Positions 48,020 through 59,430 of a DNA stretch of 64,000 bases are shown here, one piece after another. This DNA comes from Haemonchus contortus (lineage: Eukaryota > Nematoda > Chromadorea > Rhabditida > Trichostrongylidae), in the NCBI GenBank assembly GCA_000469685.2, contig LS997564.1, forward strand, positions 32,374,843 through 32,438,842, given 5' to 3'. Each line of letters opens with the position of its first letter. Within the stretch, counting starts at the first letter, position 1. Under the pieces are notes generated by a model. The model saw nothing but the letters and a program-made list of their open reading frames with translations, ran no database searches and was not told the origin of the DNA. The position numbers were made by a program, and so were the translations under genes.

Positions 48020-49070
48020 GAGATCCGTAGAATACACTCAATATATAAGAATACTTCGTGATCTCTCACTTCACGACCAGGATTTCACCATTTTACAAGG
48101 AAGTCATTGTCAAAGTGTAGAGAGGTGACCGGCAGGGCGATACTATTTCGCCCAAAGTTTTCAGTGCCGCTCTCGAGAATATCATGCGTCATTCGGAATG
48201 GGAAGTCTTAGGAGTGAAGGTCGACGGCCGCTACCTACATCTCCTCCGCTTTGCAGACGACATCGTGCTTATAATACCGAACATCGAGCAGGCGGAACGA
48301 ATGCTGGCCGAGTTTGATAGTGCTTGTGGAAAGATCGGCTTGAGACCAAACTTAGCGAAGACGATGTTTCATGAAAAACGGACTGGTACCTGATGCTTCT
48401 TTCACGTTAAACGGAACGAACATCTCCGAATGCTCTAGCTATGTGTATCTAGGTCGGGAAGTCAACATGATGAACGACCTAGCTCCAGAGCTGTGCAGAA
48501 GGAAACGCGCCGCGTGGGGAGCTTCTAAGAATATCGGGGGAGTAGTGAAGAAGACAAAGAACATCCGACTCCGCGCTCACCTTTTCGACAGTGCTATCCT
48601 TCCTGCTTTGACGTACGCCTCGGAGACTTAGACTCTACGAAAGCAGGATGAGCATGCTGTTAGCGTTACTCAACGCGCTTTGGAAAGGACGATGGACGAT
48701 TCCCTATACACGCAGGTGCAGAAGGGAAGCCGGAGTTCCGAGCTCCGTCAACGAACGAAGATCAGGGATGCCGTTGTTTACGCCACGAAATTGGAGATCA
48801 GGTGGGCTGGACACGTTATGCGACATGGTGATGACCGTTGGACCAGGACGGTTACTGACTGGATCCCTCAGGACATCAAACGAACTCCAGGAAGGCAGCC
48901 AACGAGATGGTCAGACTTTTTCGCGAAAGCTCTGAACGAAAGGAATGTTGAAACTTGTGTCCCTGAAGCGAGGACGATTCACTGGACCACTCTGGCTCGT
49001 GACAGGGGCGAATGGAGACGTTACTGGCGCCCGCTCGAGGAAGTCGATGATCATCGGGACGACAGGTGAT
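48020..49070 (+). pseudogene. RTE reverse transcriptase C-terminal half
   Basis: TQYIRILRDL near 48040, RQGDTISPKVFSAALENIMR from about 48132 (motif B), LRFADDIVLI near 48255 (the catalytic A/FADD motif) and GLRPNLAKTM follow in order. Then come a frame change near 48375 and the C-terminal KNIRLRAHLFDSAILPALTY and IRWAGHVMR motifs. Two or more frame changes and a stop in the TYASET*TL region make it non-functional. The N-terminal third of the reverse transcriptase is absent. Confidence 0.82.
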
Positions 49071-49537
49071 ACAGGTGAAATATAATAAGGAAGATACGGT
49101 AGAATTGTCGCTAATGGATTCACACTTTATGAAATGAATTATTCTGTGAAGGCAGAAAACACACGAAACAAACGTAGCGAAGAAAACGCGAAGTTCGGGG
49201 ATTCAGAGAAACACAAGGATTACAGAGTAGTAAAATTAGGGGTGGGACGAGAAGAAGACGACAAAAAAGGCATGAAAAGAGTATTTGGACGAGTTGCCCA
49301 AACGCGTGTGCCTTTGCGTACAGCTGAATATACTAGACTATTAAACTGGGCGTGTTGAAGCCGATTCTCTGCGGAATAGCCCATTTCTGTCTGCCTAATT
49401 TTCTGACCGTTGAATCATCTGCATCGCTTAGAATCCCAAATACGACTCATTCGGGAATGAATTTTGGGGACACCTTCACACTTGCACATTAGTGCTGCGT
49501 TTTATGCCGGTATAAAATGTATAATTGGATGCCATTA

Positions 49538-49553
49538 TGTCCCTCTATATAAA
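49538..49553 (+). promoter_or_regulatory. TATA box upstream of peptide ORF, copy B
   Basis: CCCTCTATATAAAGCC is the same string as in copy A and lies about 160 bases before the ATG at 49713. Confidence 0.5.
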
Positions 49554-49712
49554 GCCCCTTTGAAAGCAGCTAGATAACCCATTGCACACAAAAACATCCT
49601 CTCCAAATGCTTCCAAAGCAATGGCTCATTCACATCTTCAGATATTTGTCATTCTCTGTGTTGTCGTGGTTCGTGTTTTCTCTTTAGTTATTCATTAAGT
49701 TTCAGATTCGCT

Positions 49713-50117
49713 ATGCTATCTAGAATTGTCATATATCTATTCGCCTTCGCCATGGTAAGTGGCGTTTTTGTATGTGAGAAGATCAGAGTCCTCAGGATCA
49801 GAATAACCTTTCGTATAATATGCACTGGAAAAACTCGAAAAAGTGGCCCCTTCATTGACCGTATTCATACAATTATACCGATGTTGGAATTGAAATTTGA
49901 GAATACGAGCCTTCGGAAGGGAAACGTCATCAAAGCTGCCTGCTCTGGAGTGCCGCTAGCCATCGGTAGCGAAAGCGAACCGATGAAATTCCGATTTCCC
50001 GACACATTTGATGCCTTTTATCTAACAGAGAAGACTGAAAGACTGCGTACGTTCACCCCAAACTTGATCCAGCATTCGTCCCTAAATTATGCTTGGGACA
50101 GACATCACTTTTCTTAA
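49713..50117 (+). CDS. Putative secreted peptide, copy B (134 aa, hypothetical)
   Basis: The uninterrupted frame begins with a signal-peptide-like segment (MLSRIVIYLFAFAMVSGVFV), followed by a basic stretch and a C-terminal part ending in NLIQHSSLNYAWDRHHFS. No family was recognised. A TATA box lies about 160 bases upstream. A second ATG at 49621 opens a 25-codon hydrophobic peptide that is identical in both duplicates and could be the true leader or a upstream ORF. Possible intron signals inside the frame (GTAAGT after the leader) leave the exon structure uncertain. Coding status rests on the open frame, promoter and leader only. Confidence 0.4.
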   Translation: MLSRIVIYLFAFAMVSGVFVCEKIRVLRIRITFRIICTGKTRKSGPFIDRIHTIIPMLELKFENTSLRKGNVIKAACSGVPLAIGSESEPMKFRFPDTFDAFYLTEKTERLRTFTPNLIQHSSLNYAWDRHHFS

Positions 50118-50851
50118 CTAGAGTCTCTTTTTAAGAATGGAATGAAATGGAGCAACCACAAACAAACACCTTCTAGCAGAGCTAAGGGGATTCCCCATCA
50201 TCTCTCTTACGTGACTCTTGTGATTGAATTCCTTCTTCTCTTGCAACGTAATGATTACCTCCACGTACCCGAAGCCATGAAATATGACATATTCATTGTC
50301 TGACTCAGCAACCACTCACACTAAAATACTAGCATGCAAGCGGTTTGAAGATTGTCCACTTCGTTTCAATATAGACGACTACCCAATCGAGGAAAGGGAT
50401 TGAGATCATGGGCTTCAGAGCGAGCTAGAGCTTTTAAAAGGTACGAAACAAACCCGATATTGCCCAAAGTGCAGAGAGTACTTCGCAAAGGTCTGCACAT
50501 GGGAAGGGGTCATTATGTAAGAATAAAATTCTTACGGGATCAAAATTGACCCCGGTTTGAGCCAACGAAAATCAGCGACGTAACAGTTCACGTTAATTGG
50601 AAATCCTTCCTCCTCAGTATAGCGTTGAGCGTTGAGCGTTGAGCGCGGGCTCTGCTGAAAACGACGACGGCCCATCAATACCGCAAGGGTGGGCGGGAAT
50701 GACTTAATAGTCGGGATTTTATTGTTTACGTTTTTCGTTTTTTCGATTACTTTTGTAAACGGATCTGTTACTTCTCCGAAAGCATATCATTAGGAAAGAG
50801 CTGTATGCAGCTCTCTCGGAAAATAACATGCTCCGACACGAAAACCGTTAC

Positions 50852-51107
50852 TGGCTGCTTTCATACTTCGACTTGCGCGCCGGCTCGCAGTTGGACACGG
50901 CCGTACATTTAAAGTGGGGTGCGAGCGGCTATGCGCGACAGCGGCCCTATCCAAGCGTGTGACAACAGCGAGTACCGATCGATTCCGCAAATCGAGGATG
51001 GCTGCTGTCACACGCTTGGATAGGACCGCCGTCGCGCATAGCCGCTCGCACCCTACTTCTAAATGTACGGCCGTGCCGGCGCCCAAGTCGAAGTATGAAA
51101 GCAGCCA
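50852..51107. mobile_element. Foldback MITE (copy B)
   Basis: Counterpart of 45813-46080 within the duplication. The right arm lacks a short GC-rich piece (after GGCCGTG) that the other copy keeps. Confidence 0.8.
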
Positions 51108-51660
51108 CCGGCGGTGTGAGCGTAAACGCAGCCTACGGGCGTCAACGCGTTCAACGCTTTGCACTCTAGTCTGATAGCGCTGAATGAGCGAATATGACTG
51201 GAATCCATATCTAGACGAGATAATGCATGCTACGATAATCGATTTTCAGCTATTCTCCATGGCAGCAGCACTTCAACGCAAAATAATTCGTGTTGGGAGG
51301 TGATTGCTTGATGTCAGCACCAAAAATTCGGAAGGGAAGTCTATATCTGTTCACTCAAAATGAATGAAGGCACATTTAAAAGGAGAACGTCGTGCACCTT
51401 CCATCAGTGTGTTTCACATTTTGATTATTACGTGAACAAGAGCTTAGGATGAGTCTCACACCTACGGCACGAGGGTTGCATCCCCACGGAAATTACATAA
51501 ACTATTGTAGTTAATCATAAGTAAATTCATTGCAATCGTTGTAGGTACGAGCTATCGTATACTCCATTAATCGAGCGAGCGTGATCCGAGACCATAAGGA
51601 ATGTGTAGATGGGAACAAGCTGCTGCAACCTCCGAGAAGATTTTTCGCCTTTTTCGATTT

Positions 51661-53201
51661 CTACAGCTTCTGTAGAATAGCCACACCAGGACTGGTTCGT
51701 CTAAAAAAGTTTGTATTAACGAGGAATGTTTGATAAATGAGGATACGGTCAGGGACACCGACTAACTTGCAGTTCATGTTACTGTGGTGTTTCCACTGGT
51801 TCGTCTTAGGATCAAAAACTTCAACTGAAGCATGATCTTTTAGACTATGATCTACTGAACGATTCAGCCCACCAATGGCATACAACTTTCCATTGACTGC
51901 AGCCAGTCCTAACTGAAAATGACACAACTCTTCATAAAAAAAGTTAAAGTGGTATAGGGAAAACATCTGACTTACACCAACTCGGCTACAGCTCACATCA
52001 GCCACTGAAGTCCACTTATTAGCACGGAGATCGTATTTCTCAGCAGAGCCCAGTTCGCCTGAATTTCCGTTGTGTCCACCCACTACATACAATTCACTAC
52101 AGAACCATGACCCCATCGACGTGTTAACATGGGACAAACCTCTTCCCATATACCAACCCGTGGGTCGATCCTGAAACATGAAAGACTCTTTTGAGGGTTG
52201 TTTCAAAAACATTTTAACATTTGTTCACAAGTCATAGGAGAACACCTCAAAAGGAAAAAAGGGTACAGGACCACTGAAATCAGAACCCCCCCAAGAACCC
52301 CCGCATATTTATGGGCAAGACTGTGCTACGGCTCTCCTCTCTTGATTCCGAATTTCATGGATGCAGTACTCCTACATGCTCTGAACTATGTGATTTATGA
52401 GTCCGTTTCAAAGGGCTCGTAGGAACCCTGAGTCCGTTTTCTGACTACAGTAAAAGATAATTCACCGTAACCTCAACCGCTCATTGTGTTGGTGGGCATC
52501 GTACGTAGCTGTTTTAAAATTACCGAACAGTACATTTATGTCACAATTTGAAAACAGCTACGCACGATGCCCACCAACACAATGAGCTGCCTTTTTTTCT
52601 ATTTGCTTCATAACAGTGGTCATTTTCTAATTGTTCAACAAGAGTAATCAAAGATGTTGAATATTAAAAAACTTTGCTCAAAGCAGTACAGTGTCACCAG
52701 ACTGAAGTTGACCTACCTCTCCACAGAGTTTAGAGCAGTTGTATTCTCGCACCCTCCCACTGCGTAGAGGCAACCATCCAAAACGGAGACAGAATGCAAG
52801 CTTCGACATAAACCCATAGGTGCCATAAAGGTCCATTCATTTCGCCGAACGTCATAGCTGCAGCGATAGCGTGGAATTCAGTCCGTGCGAGAATTGATTA
52901 GATTTGCTCTTACCGTTCAACAATGCAATGGTTCCGTTCTCTATGATCCTTGAAGCCGCCAATTGCATAAAGATGGTCGTCAAGAGCATCTACACCCAGA
53001 AAAAGTGGAAGAGTAGGACAGGGAGCGACATCAGACATCCACTCGTCAGTGGCAGGATTATATCTGAAGAGATGCATTGAGAAAAACTAACCTCTTCCTA
53101 TCTCACATAGCTACACGAATGGTTTTAAGAAAACCACAACTATTCAATTCGAGCGACCTAGCGACAGCACTCAAAGTTTGGAAGAATGCGTTCCAAAAAC
53201 C
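51661..53201 (-). pseudogene. Kelch unit 5, 3' half only
   Basis: It is a close copy of the 3' five exons of unit 4: about 52918-53067, 52721-52861, 51980-52180, 51768-51911 and 51661-51700. The blade-5 exon lacks 10 bases near 52095 relative to unit 4 (GCCATGGAGCACTGC shortened to ACTAC), which shifts the frame before LYVVGG. The 5' ten exons are absent. Upstream lies PLE C2, inserted at the same intron position as in unit 4, and beyond that sequence from further upstream of unit 4. It is non-functional. Confidence 0.85.
52473..52592. repeat. Inverted 45-bp duplication in unit 5 intron
   Basis: The sequence GCTCATTGTGTTGGTGGGCATCGT and its continuation near 52476-52518 reappears inverted at about 52548-52590, separated by about 30 bases. 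Unit 4 (31378-31500) has the first arm only. This is a local templated inverted insertion unique to unit 5. Confidence 0.75.
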
Positions 53202-54649
53202 ATTAAATTCCAAGTTCTCTCATCTTGGAACCTCGGTATTTTTGTTGTTTTGAATTTGTTGGTTTTGCTTCTGCTTCGAGGTTGTTAGGTGGAAACTTTT
53301 ATCCTGGTCAACGATTCGACGGACTCGTCGTTTTCAAAGGCCTGAAAATGGTCCAAAGCTTTTTGATTGCACACTACCCCACCAAGCGCCTCCTCCGCTC
53401 TAACGCTTCTCACGTTCTCTCAGAAATGTACAAAAATGCCCGAAATTCGAAAGATAAGCTCACCTCACTTCCACCGCGAAGTGTAGCACTACGCTACACG
53501 GTTAGTACATTAGTATTAGTGATCTTACTTTACTGTCCTTATGCAAAATATTATCGGATTATATATTATATTTATATTTGTCGTACACCCGATTACCACC
53601 ATGCTGTTCCATGCTTCCCTAACGGAGTTCACACATTACTGCGCCGTTTCTTCGATTCGTACTGATAAAACTCTCCTGATTTCCCCTATGTAGTTTGAAT
53701 TACATGCCTCACATTGAATCTGATAATTTACGCCTACAGAAGCGCAATCTCCATTTCTGCCGCTTGGACATGTAACGCGACCCTCTGTCAAGCACTGCTT
53801 ATCGTAGAATCTCTTCCTCACAAGTTGGCGTTTGATGTTATTAGGCGGAATTTCAGCTAGAATAACATCATCGCTCAATTGTGCTCGAACAATATACCGT
53901 TGTATTGCAGCAGATACCTTGTCAGAGATGAACGGCAAACATAGAGGAAGCTTGTTTTTGCGCGAAGTGTTTTTCCTGTCAACGTGGTATCTTCCAGTAT
54001 TACATTGTGGTACCGTATAGCCATTTGACCGAGCTATATTTGAAGCCAATCGTCTTGATTCTTCGCGTTCGCTCATACCACTGCACATGCATGTAGCTGT
54101 TCTGTACATATTTCTGATAACAGCGCATTTGATAGCAGACGGATGCGCAGATGTAGCGTGAATCAAAATTTTCTTCGAGATTCTTTTTCGGTACCACTTG
54201 ACGTGTACGATTCCGCTAGACACATTGATTTGAGTGTTGAGATAGGGGAGCCAACCATCTTGTGGTACCTCTCGTGTGAGCCTGATGTACGGTGACGGCT
54301 CGTTCATTATACGAAAACACTCATCCATTTCGGACAGTGTTAAAGTCACAATGAAGCAGTCATCTGTATATCTACAGGACATCAACGGCAAGCGTGCCAT
54401 TACTGGTTCTTCAATTCTGCTCATGAAGCAGATCGCTAGTACGGGAGCTAATCGTTGACCCATGACCAAACCTCCAATTTGAGTATAGTAAAGAACCTAA
54501 CCACTTGAAGATGTTACAACCAAAACATTCCTTGGTAAGAGTTATGATACGCGCCTTACGGAGCGCAAAAGTCTCAATAGTCCTACCGTGTCTATCCAAC
54601 ATTTCAGATAGTGCTTGTAGGGCATGTTCATTCTGGACGTTGGTGTTAA

Positions 54650-55842
54650 AGGCACTGTTCACGAAAAAATGGTTTCGGAGATTTGCACATGGTTTGGAAT
54701 TCGAAGCCCCCTCTGATAACATTTGTGCAGGAATTAGGTCGGAAAACGGCTAGATAGGGCACGATAAGCGCAGGAACAGTGGGAGACGGGAGGCCTCCGC
54801 TCCTCGCTAGGCTGACTACAAGTTCAAGTTGTCCTTCACCACATTCGCACTGGAGCGAAGTTGGTGCAAAATCGATACGCAGATTGGCAAACTGCCAGGA
54901 ATGATCGCTGGTCGACCGCCTCGTACAGGAGCTAGTATTCGGCTGTTATTTCTATTATTCGCGTATCGTTTGTTTTTTTTTTTGTTATTAATTTTTTACG
55001 GTAGCATTCTTTACCTATTCTCGTAAGTTCATTGGAGATTTTAACATATTTTGTGTAGATTATTGCATGCAAATATTTTTTTTTATTTCAGAAACTCCGT
55101 TAATTTCCATGTGTTGTCTGTATTGCAGACATTGCGTCGCCTTCGTGCATTCGAACACTCCCTAACCGCAGTTTTTTTCAATGTGAAATTCGTCCAACCC
55201 CCCTTTCCAGCTCCTTTTTTTGACCCTTTGTAATTCTTGTTCATCGTTTTTGCGCTTTTTTCGTTGTTAGGTGAAAATGTAGTTGGGGGGGCCACGCGGC
55301 GGCGCGGCACTTTCCTCGTCTGGCGCTCTCCGCAGCGAGATAGTAGAGAAGGAAGAGTAGTCGAGCCCATAATGGTGTTTAGGGGCGTCATAGCTTTTTT
55401 GTGTTGTAACTGTGTATTTTTCACCTAATTTTAGGAACGGGAGGGGCTTCCGGGGAGGGTGAGCCAATTGGACGTTCAACTTTTATCCCATCCCAGCTTT
55501 TTGCAAGAGATAACCATCTCACCCACCCCGGAGCCCCTCCCCTCCTTAAAAAATAGGTTTTATCGGCTCAGAAGAAGAGTATTCATCATATGCAAACATA
55601 TCAACATGTGTCAAGAGTTATTTTGTTCCAAATTTCGAAACACATTAGTACAACCTCATCATTCCTTCCCAGACTCAGGTCCACTACTATCTCGCTGGGG
55701 AGAGCGCCAGACGAGGAAAGTGCCGCGCCGCCGCGTGGCCCCTCCCAACTACATTTTCACCCGTTGTTATCGCTTTATTCTAGAGTAGTTCTATCAATTC
55801 CCGTCAAAAAAGGGTGCCCTAACTTTTTTGTGAATAGTGCCT
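54650..55842. mobile_element. TTAA-target element, copy 2, inserted in PLE C2
   Basis: TTAA at 54646-54649 and 55843-55846 flanks inverted ends AGGCACTGTTCACGAA and TTTGTGAATAGTGCCT. The interrupted PLE reads GGTGTAAAGCGAGG in sister C1, giving an empty site. The interior shares CCTCGCTAGGCTGACTAC with the 41117 copy. It contains a second, nested MITE (55270-55761); without that its length is close to 0.69 kb. Confidence 0.8.
55270..55761. mobile_element. 492-bp MITE with 8-bp target duplication
   Basis: CGTTGTTA at 55262-55269 and again at 55762-55769 flanks inverted ends starting GGTGAAAATGTAGTTGGG. The arms extend for about 75 bases through a GC-rich block (CCACGCGGCGGCGCGGCAC). An inner inverted repeat lies at about 55439-55466 and 55525-55552 (GGAGGGGCTTCCGG against its inverse). 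The 8-bp duplication fits hAT-like elements. It is non-coding. Confidence 0.82.
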
Positions 55843-56515
55843 TTAAGCGAGGTTACGTCTCTTACGCAACTTAAATCGAGGTGCAAGTTCCGCTGTTTTT
55901 CAAGGAATTGGTTCGTGTTGTTCAGGTGTGAGGGGGCCTTGGTTAATAATTGACTTACAATACAGTTTAAAAACCACGAAATACTATCGCAACTGATAAT
56001 AGGTCTTATTTTTCAAAGTGTCCGCGGACTTTGACCGTAACTCGCTAGGTGCAAGTTTCTGAGTTTTCAACGAGCTGTGAAATACAGGACAACATGGAAA
56101 ATCGAGCTTGATTCTACAAAGGAACCTCTCATCAAGACCTGCAGATTTGCCTTCTGTCATCCAGCTTGGTTGAGACGCTTGCATTGTGATGAGAATTTCG
56201 AGCTGTTGCAAGACGGTATGTGGTTTTATCCTGCAGGTGAATTTCTGTTATGGCACGATCCAAGGACTGTGACATAACGACAAACTCACCTCCCTTATCG
56301 CTTATTGTGCCGTTTAATCTTAACTCGCGTATTTATCTAAACCCTTGGCGTTGCTGGAATGTCAAATTGTTGTCCTGATGTCGCTTATATTGGTTTAACA
56401 CGTTAAGCGCCCCATCTGACAATATCCGCACTTTGACATCTACATTTGGCACAGGGTCAGGTCCTTTATAAAACAGGAAACGGTGCAACTGGCACCAAAT
56501 CTCTGCTCTTCCCAA

Positions 56516-57480
56516 GCATTTGGGATCCTCCTCATCAAGCTATCCAACTGATCTAACAAAGTTCGGAATAGTTTTCCAATTTTATAAAAATAAGACTGTT
56601 ATCAAACGGGAAGGATGGATGGGGAAATCGTGAACTTGTGGCGGTAACACCTTTGAAACGCGGTAACACGCACGAAACACCTTTGAAAACCCTTGTATGC
56701 AACCTTATCTGCGTAGATCACTCGAAAATCACATCCCATATAGGAACGGTAATATCATCTTGATGAATGTTTCAAAATTACATTCAAGACGGGGAGAATA
56801 AATAGGGAATGATTCGTAAAATTAGGAGCGAAAGTTTAGGGTAAGCTTTACGCACGTTGTGTGACCGATTTCATTTTATTACTTGCAAGTGATTCGTATG
56901 TGAATTGAACGATAGTTTGCCGTGCCCTGCCGACAGCCGAATGCCGGTACTTGCACCTTCTCGTAAGAGTCTGGCAGACAGTCGGACGGGTCTGGTCTTC
57001 GGTAATATGGTGGCAGTCTGTGACCTACACAGGATGAAACACTACAAAACCAACTCACCCCTCAGTTCAGTCAATGTGCACACGCAGTTTTTTGTAATTT
57101 GTCTGAGCTTTTAGTTTGAATCCTATTCTTGCATTCAAAAAAAAGCTGTTTAGTGAGCTCTATGTCAGCCTGCGAAGTATTACCCTGTTTTGGAAACAAA
57201 AGATTAATTTAATGAATTTAAGAAAATGAAAACAACTCGAAATGTCAGAAAGGATTCCTAGGGGACGTCTGATTGGAAAAGTTCTTTGGCAACGGCTGGG
57301 TCACACATTATAAACTGTAAGAGAGGGAGACTCATGGGTGTTGAAGTTCTTCTATCAGGGTACACCGTCGTTGAACACTAACGAACGCAAGCACAACGGT
57401 GCACCTTCGACAGGTAACATTGGGGTTTACCACCTCACACTATGCGTATCCAGATGCAAGTGGATCGTGGTTGAGTAAGC
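56516..57480. repeat. Duplicated upstream flank of unit 4 (part of unit 5 block)
   Basis: Homologous stretches to 38410-38480 and 39390-39515 show that the unit 5 block once extended past the gene's 5' end, with the intervening 5' exons deleted. No gene is present. Confidence 0.5.
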
Positions 57481-58429
57481 CTCGACAGGAAGATACGTAG
57501 GTGGCACACTCTTGGTTGCCCTTTAGCACCGCAGTCACAATTGGGCGTTATTTAGGCTATGCAATGAGCTGTCCTTAACCCCTATATCGCATAATTTGGT
57601 AGGTTCGGTCAGGAGAGTCAGATGCCAAAGTTCCCTGCCACCGAGGTGTAATTCATGAAAAACACGTATTCCTTCACTGCAGACTATAACGAGGTGCGAG
57701 CGCTTGTGGGCAAAAAACCTGGGTTGATCCTATTAACCACATTTTTACTTGTTTGGAAAAGCTGTAGTTTGGATTGGAGCTGATTCACGCGGGTAAACAT
57801 ACGCATTTGAAGAGCTCAGAGTGTAAGAACTGCGGTCGGTTGGATTCACCTTCTGTAGATTTCTCTGGGTTGGAGCCCGTACCAGAACCGCTTCGTGCAA
57901 TGTAAGTTTTTTTTGACTACAAGGAAAACTCTATGATACTCCCACCCGTACTTTCGCTTCACAGGCAACATGCTTCCCTCTTATTTCGATTCCATTCCTG
58001 CGAAATTTGATGGAGAGTCTCAATTATGAAGGGGATAAAACTTCTGAAGAGCCCTTAATTTTGATAAAGGGGAAAAACGTCCGCGGACAGTGTCACTTTA
58101 TTCATTAATGCTGCGAACTTACAATAAGGAGGTGAGCAATTTGTCTGAAAGAGCCTGAATCTCCGCATCTCTCCCAGTACATACATGAGATCCTTACTTT
58201 AGAAATGTTCACATCGATCGAAATGAAAGGTAAAAAATTTCCATCGAAAAGCCCCTCAAAGAACTCAGGCCAACCTCTGAAGATTTTAATCTCCCAAAAA
58301 ATAACCATTCAAAGTAAAAAAATTTCAAAAAATGTCCATGATTTTCGAGCTTCGGTAAGATGAATAGTGGTCGATTTCTGAGGAAATAAGGTATGTAAGG
58401 ACAAAAACAAGATGTTGCGACCTTTGAAA
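57481..58429. repeat. 3' flank of kelch unit 6
   Basis: This is similar to 480-1400: GGGTAAACATACGCATTTGA, AAGAGCTCAGAGTGTA and the AGGAGGTGAGCAATTTGTCTG-type stretch. No gene is present. Confidence 0.55.
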
Positions 58430-59430
58430 GGAGTTTTCTACTTTCTTGATTTCTGTGGCTTCTGTAGAACAGTCACACCAGGAGAAGGACGTCTAAAAGA
58501 GTTTGTATTGACGAGTAAAGCTTGTAAAATGAGCGTATTTCTAAGGACCCAAACTAACTTGCAGTTCATGTTACTGTGGTGTTTCTACTGGTTCGTCTTA
58601 GGATCAAAGACTTCAACTGAACTACATATGTACTAGCGAGCCATTCATCCCACCAATAGCATACAACTTCCCATTGACTGCAGCCAGCCCAACTGAAAAC
58701 GACACCATTTCAAATAAATAACAATAAGGGGGGTGGCTCACTGCAGCCCGTCCTTTTCTCATGGCAGCTACTGAAGTCCACTTATTAGTTCAGGGATCGT
58801 ATTTTTCAGCAGAGCTTAGACCGATCGTCTTTTCACTGATTTCCCTGATTCTCTATGTAACATCCCATCCTACATACAATTCACCAGAAAGGGAAGCAGA
58901 ACCATGAGATTACTGAGGTGCTGACATAGGAAGAACGTCGTGCCGAACGTCATAGCTACAGCGATACAGCGAATTCAATGTATACAAAGCTCATAGCCCT
59001 GCCCTTAACATTCAACATCTTTCAGCGAATGACTAACCATTGTTGTGTGCAGTAAAGATGATGGGCAATAGCAGCTACACCAGGTGAACACCGAATGGCG
59101 AAAGGGTAAGAGGAGACTCACAAAACCATTTATCAGTAGCAGGATTATATCTAAGGATCAGTAATAAACATTCTCCTAATTCATGGATTTGTGTTTCATA
59201 TGGCTCGACGAATTTCTCCCACTTAAGTAAGGGTCAAAATCTCGAAATCACCAAAATGACTCGAAAATTTGTCAGAGCAGACGGTGAAGAGCGCTTCACG
59301 ATCCATCGAGCAAATCTCGGCAAATATAGCAAAGAGAAAAAATAAAAAAAATACAAATATAGCAAAAGCGAACCGTCATGCTGATTTTAGACATCTTCGG
59401 AGGAATACCTTTGTAGGACCACATTTCCGA
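58430..59430 (-). pseudogene. Kelch unit 6, decayed
   Basis: Recognisable remnants are the last exon near 58447-58490 (its stop codon changed, GAAGCCACAG), the blade-6 exon near 58556-58690 with an internal stop (ATGTAG after GGTGGGATGAATGG), a scrambled blade-5 exon near 58770-58935, and blade-3 pieces near 58990-59160. Much of it pairs with 14200-14600. Old pseudogene. Confidence 0.7.

Larger units (their letters stand above)
46742..49075 (+). mobile_element. RTE-type LINE with inverted 5' half
   Basis: The 5' part of the element (start to end of the endonuclease) lies on the minus strand at 46742-48000. The 3' part (reverse transcriptase to 3' end) lies on the plus strand from about 48020. 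The two halves meet within about 20-45 bases, do not overlap in content, and the middle of the reverse transcriptase is missing. This layout is what twin priming produces. The 3' end is a short GGTGATACAGGTGA repeat near 49066-49080. The element sits between the two 2.4-kb duplicates. Confidence 0.8.
49169..51558 (+). repeat. 2.4-kb duplicated segment, copy B
   Basis: Direct repeat of 44132-46529. Its right end (GAGCTATCGT near 51558) abuts kelch unit 5. The promoter, leader and 3' part are almost identical to copy A; the ORF region is not. Confidence 0.9.
53202..56515 (-). mobile_element. PLE C2, sister of PLE C1, with nested insertions
   Basis: It begins at the same position in the kelch intron as PLE C1 and shares its 3' tail. 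It retains the catalytic region missing in C1 (53636-54469: VMGQRLAPVLA, then CRYTDDCF) and the first part of the GIY-YIG domain. It has lost the endonuclease C-terminus near 53600-53640. Reverse transcriptase motif A lies near 54620, beyond which a 1.2-kb TTAA element (54650-55842) splits the ORF. The N-terminal part ([17 protein letters not shown]) ends at 56515, where sequence homologous to 38410 begins. It is inactive. Confidence 0.82.

Noticed and set aside
55083..55874. Several overlapping 90-110 codon frames
   Set aside because: All lie in the nested MITE, whose inverted arms yield the same peptides (PDEESAAPPRG) from both ends and strands.
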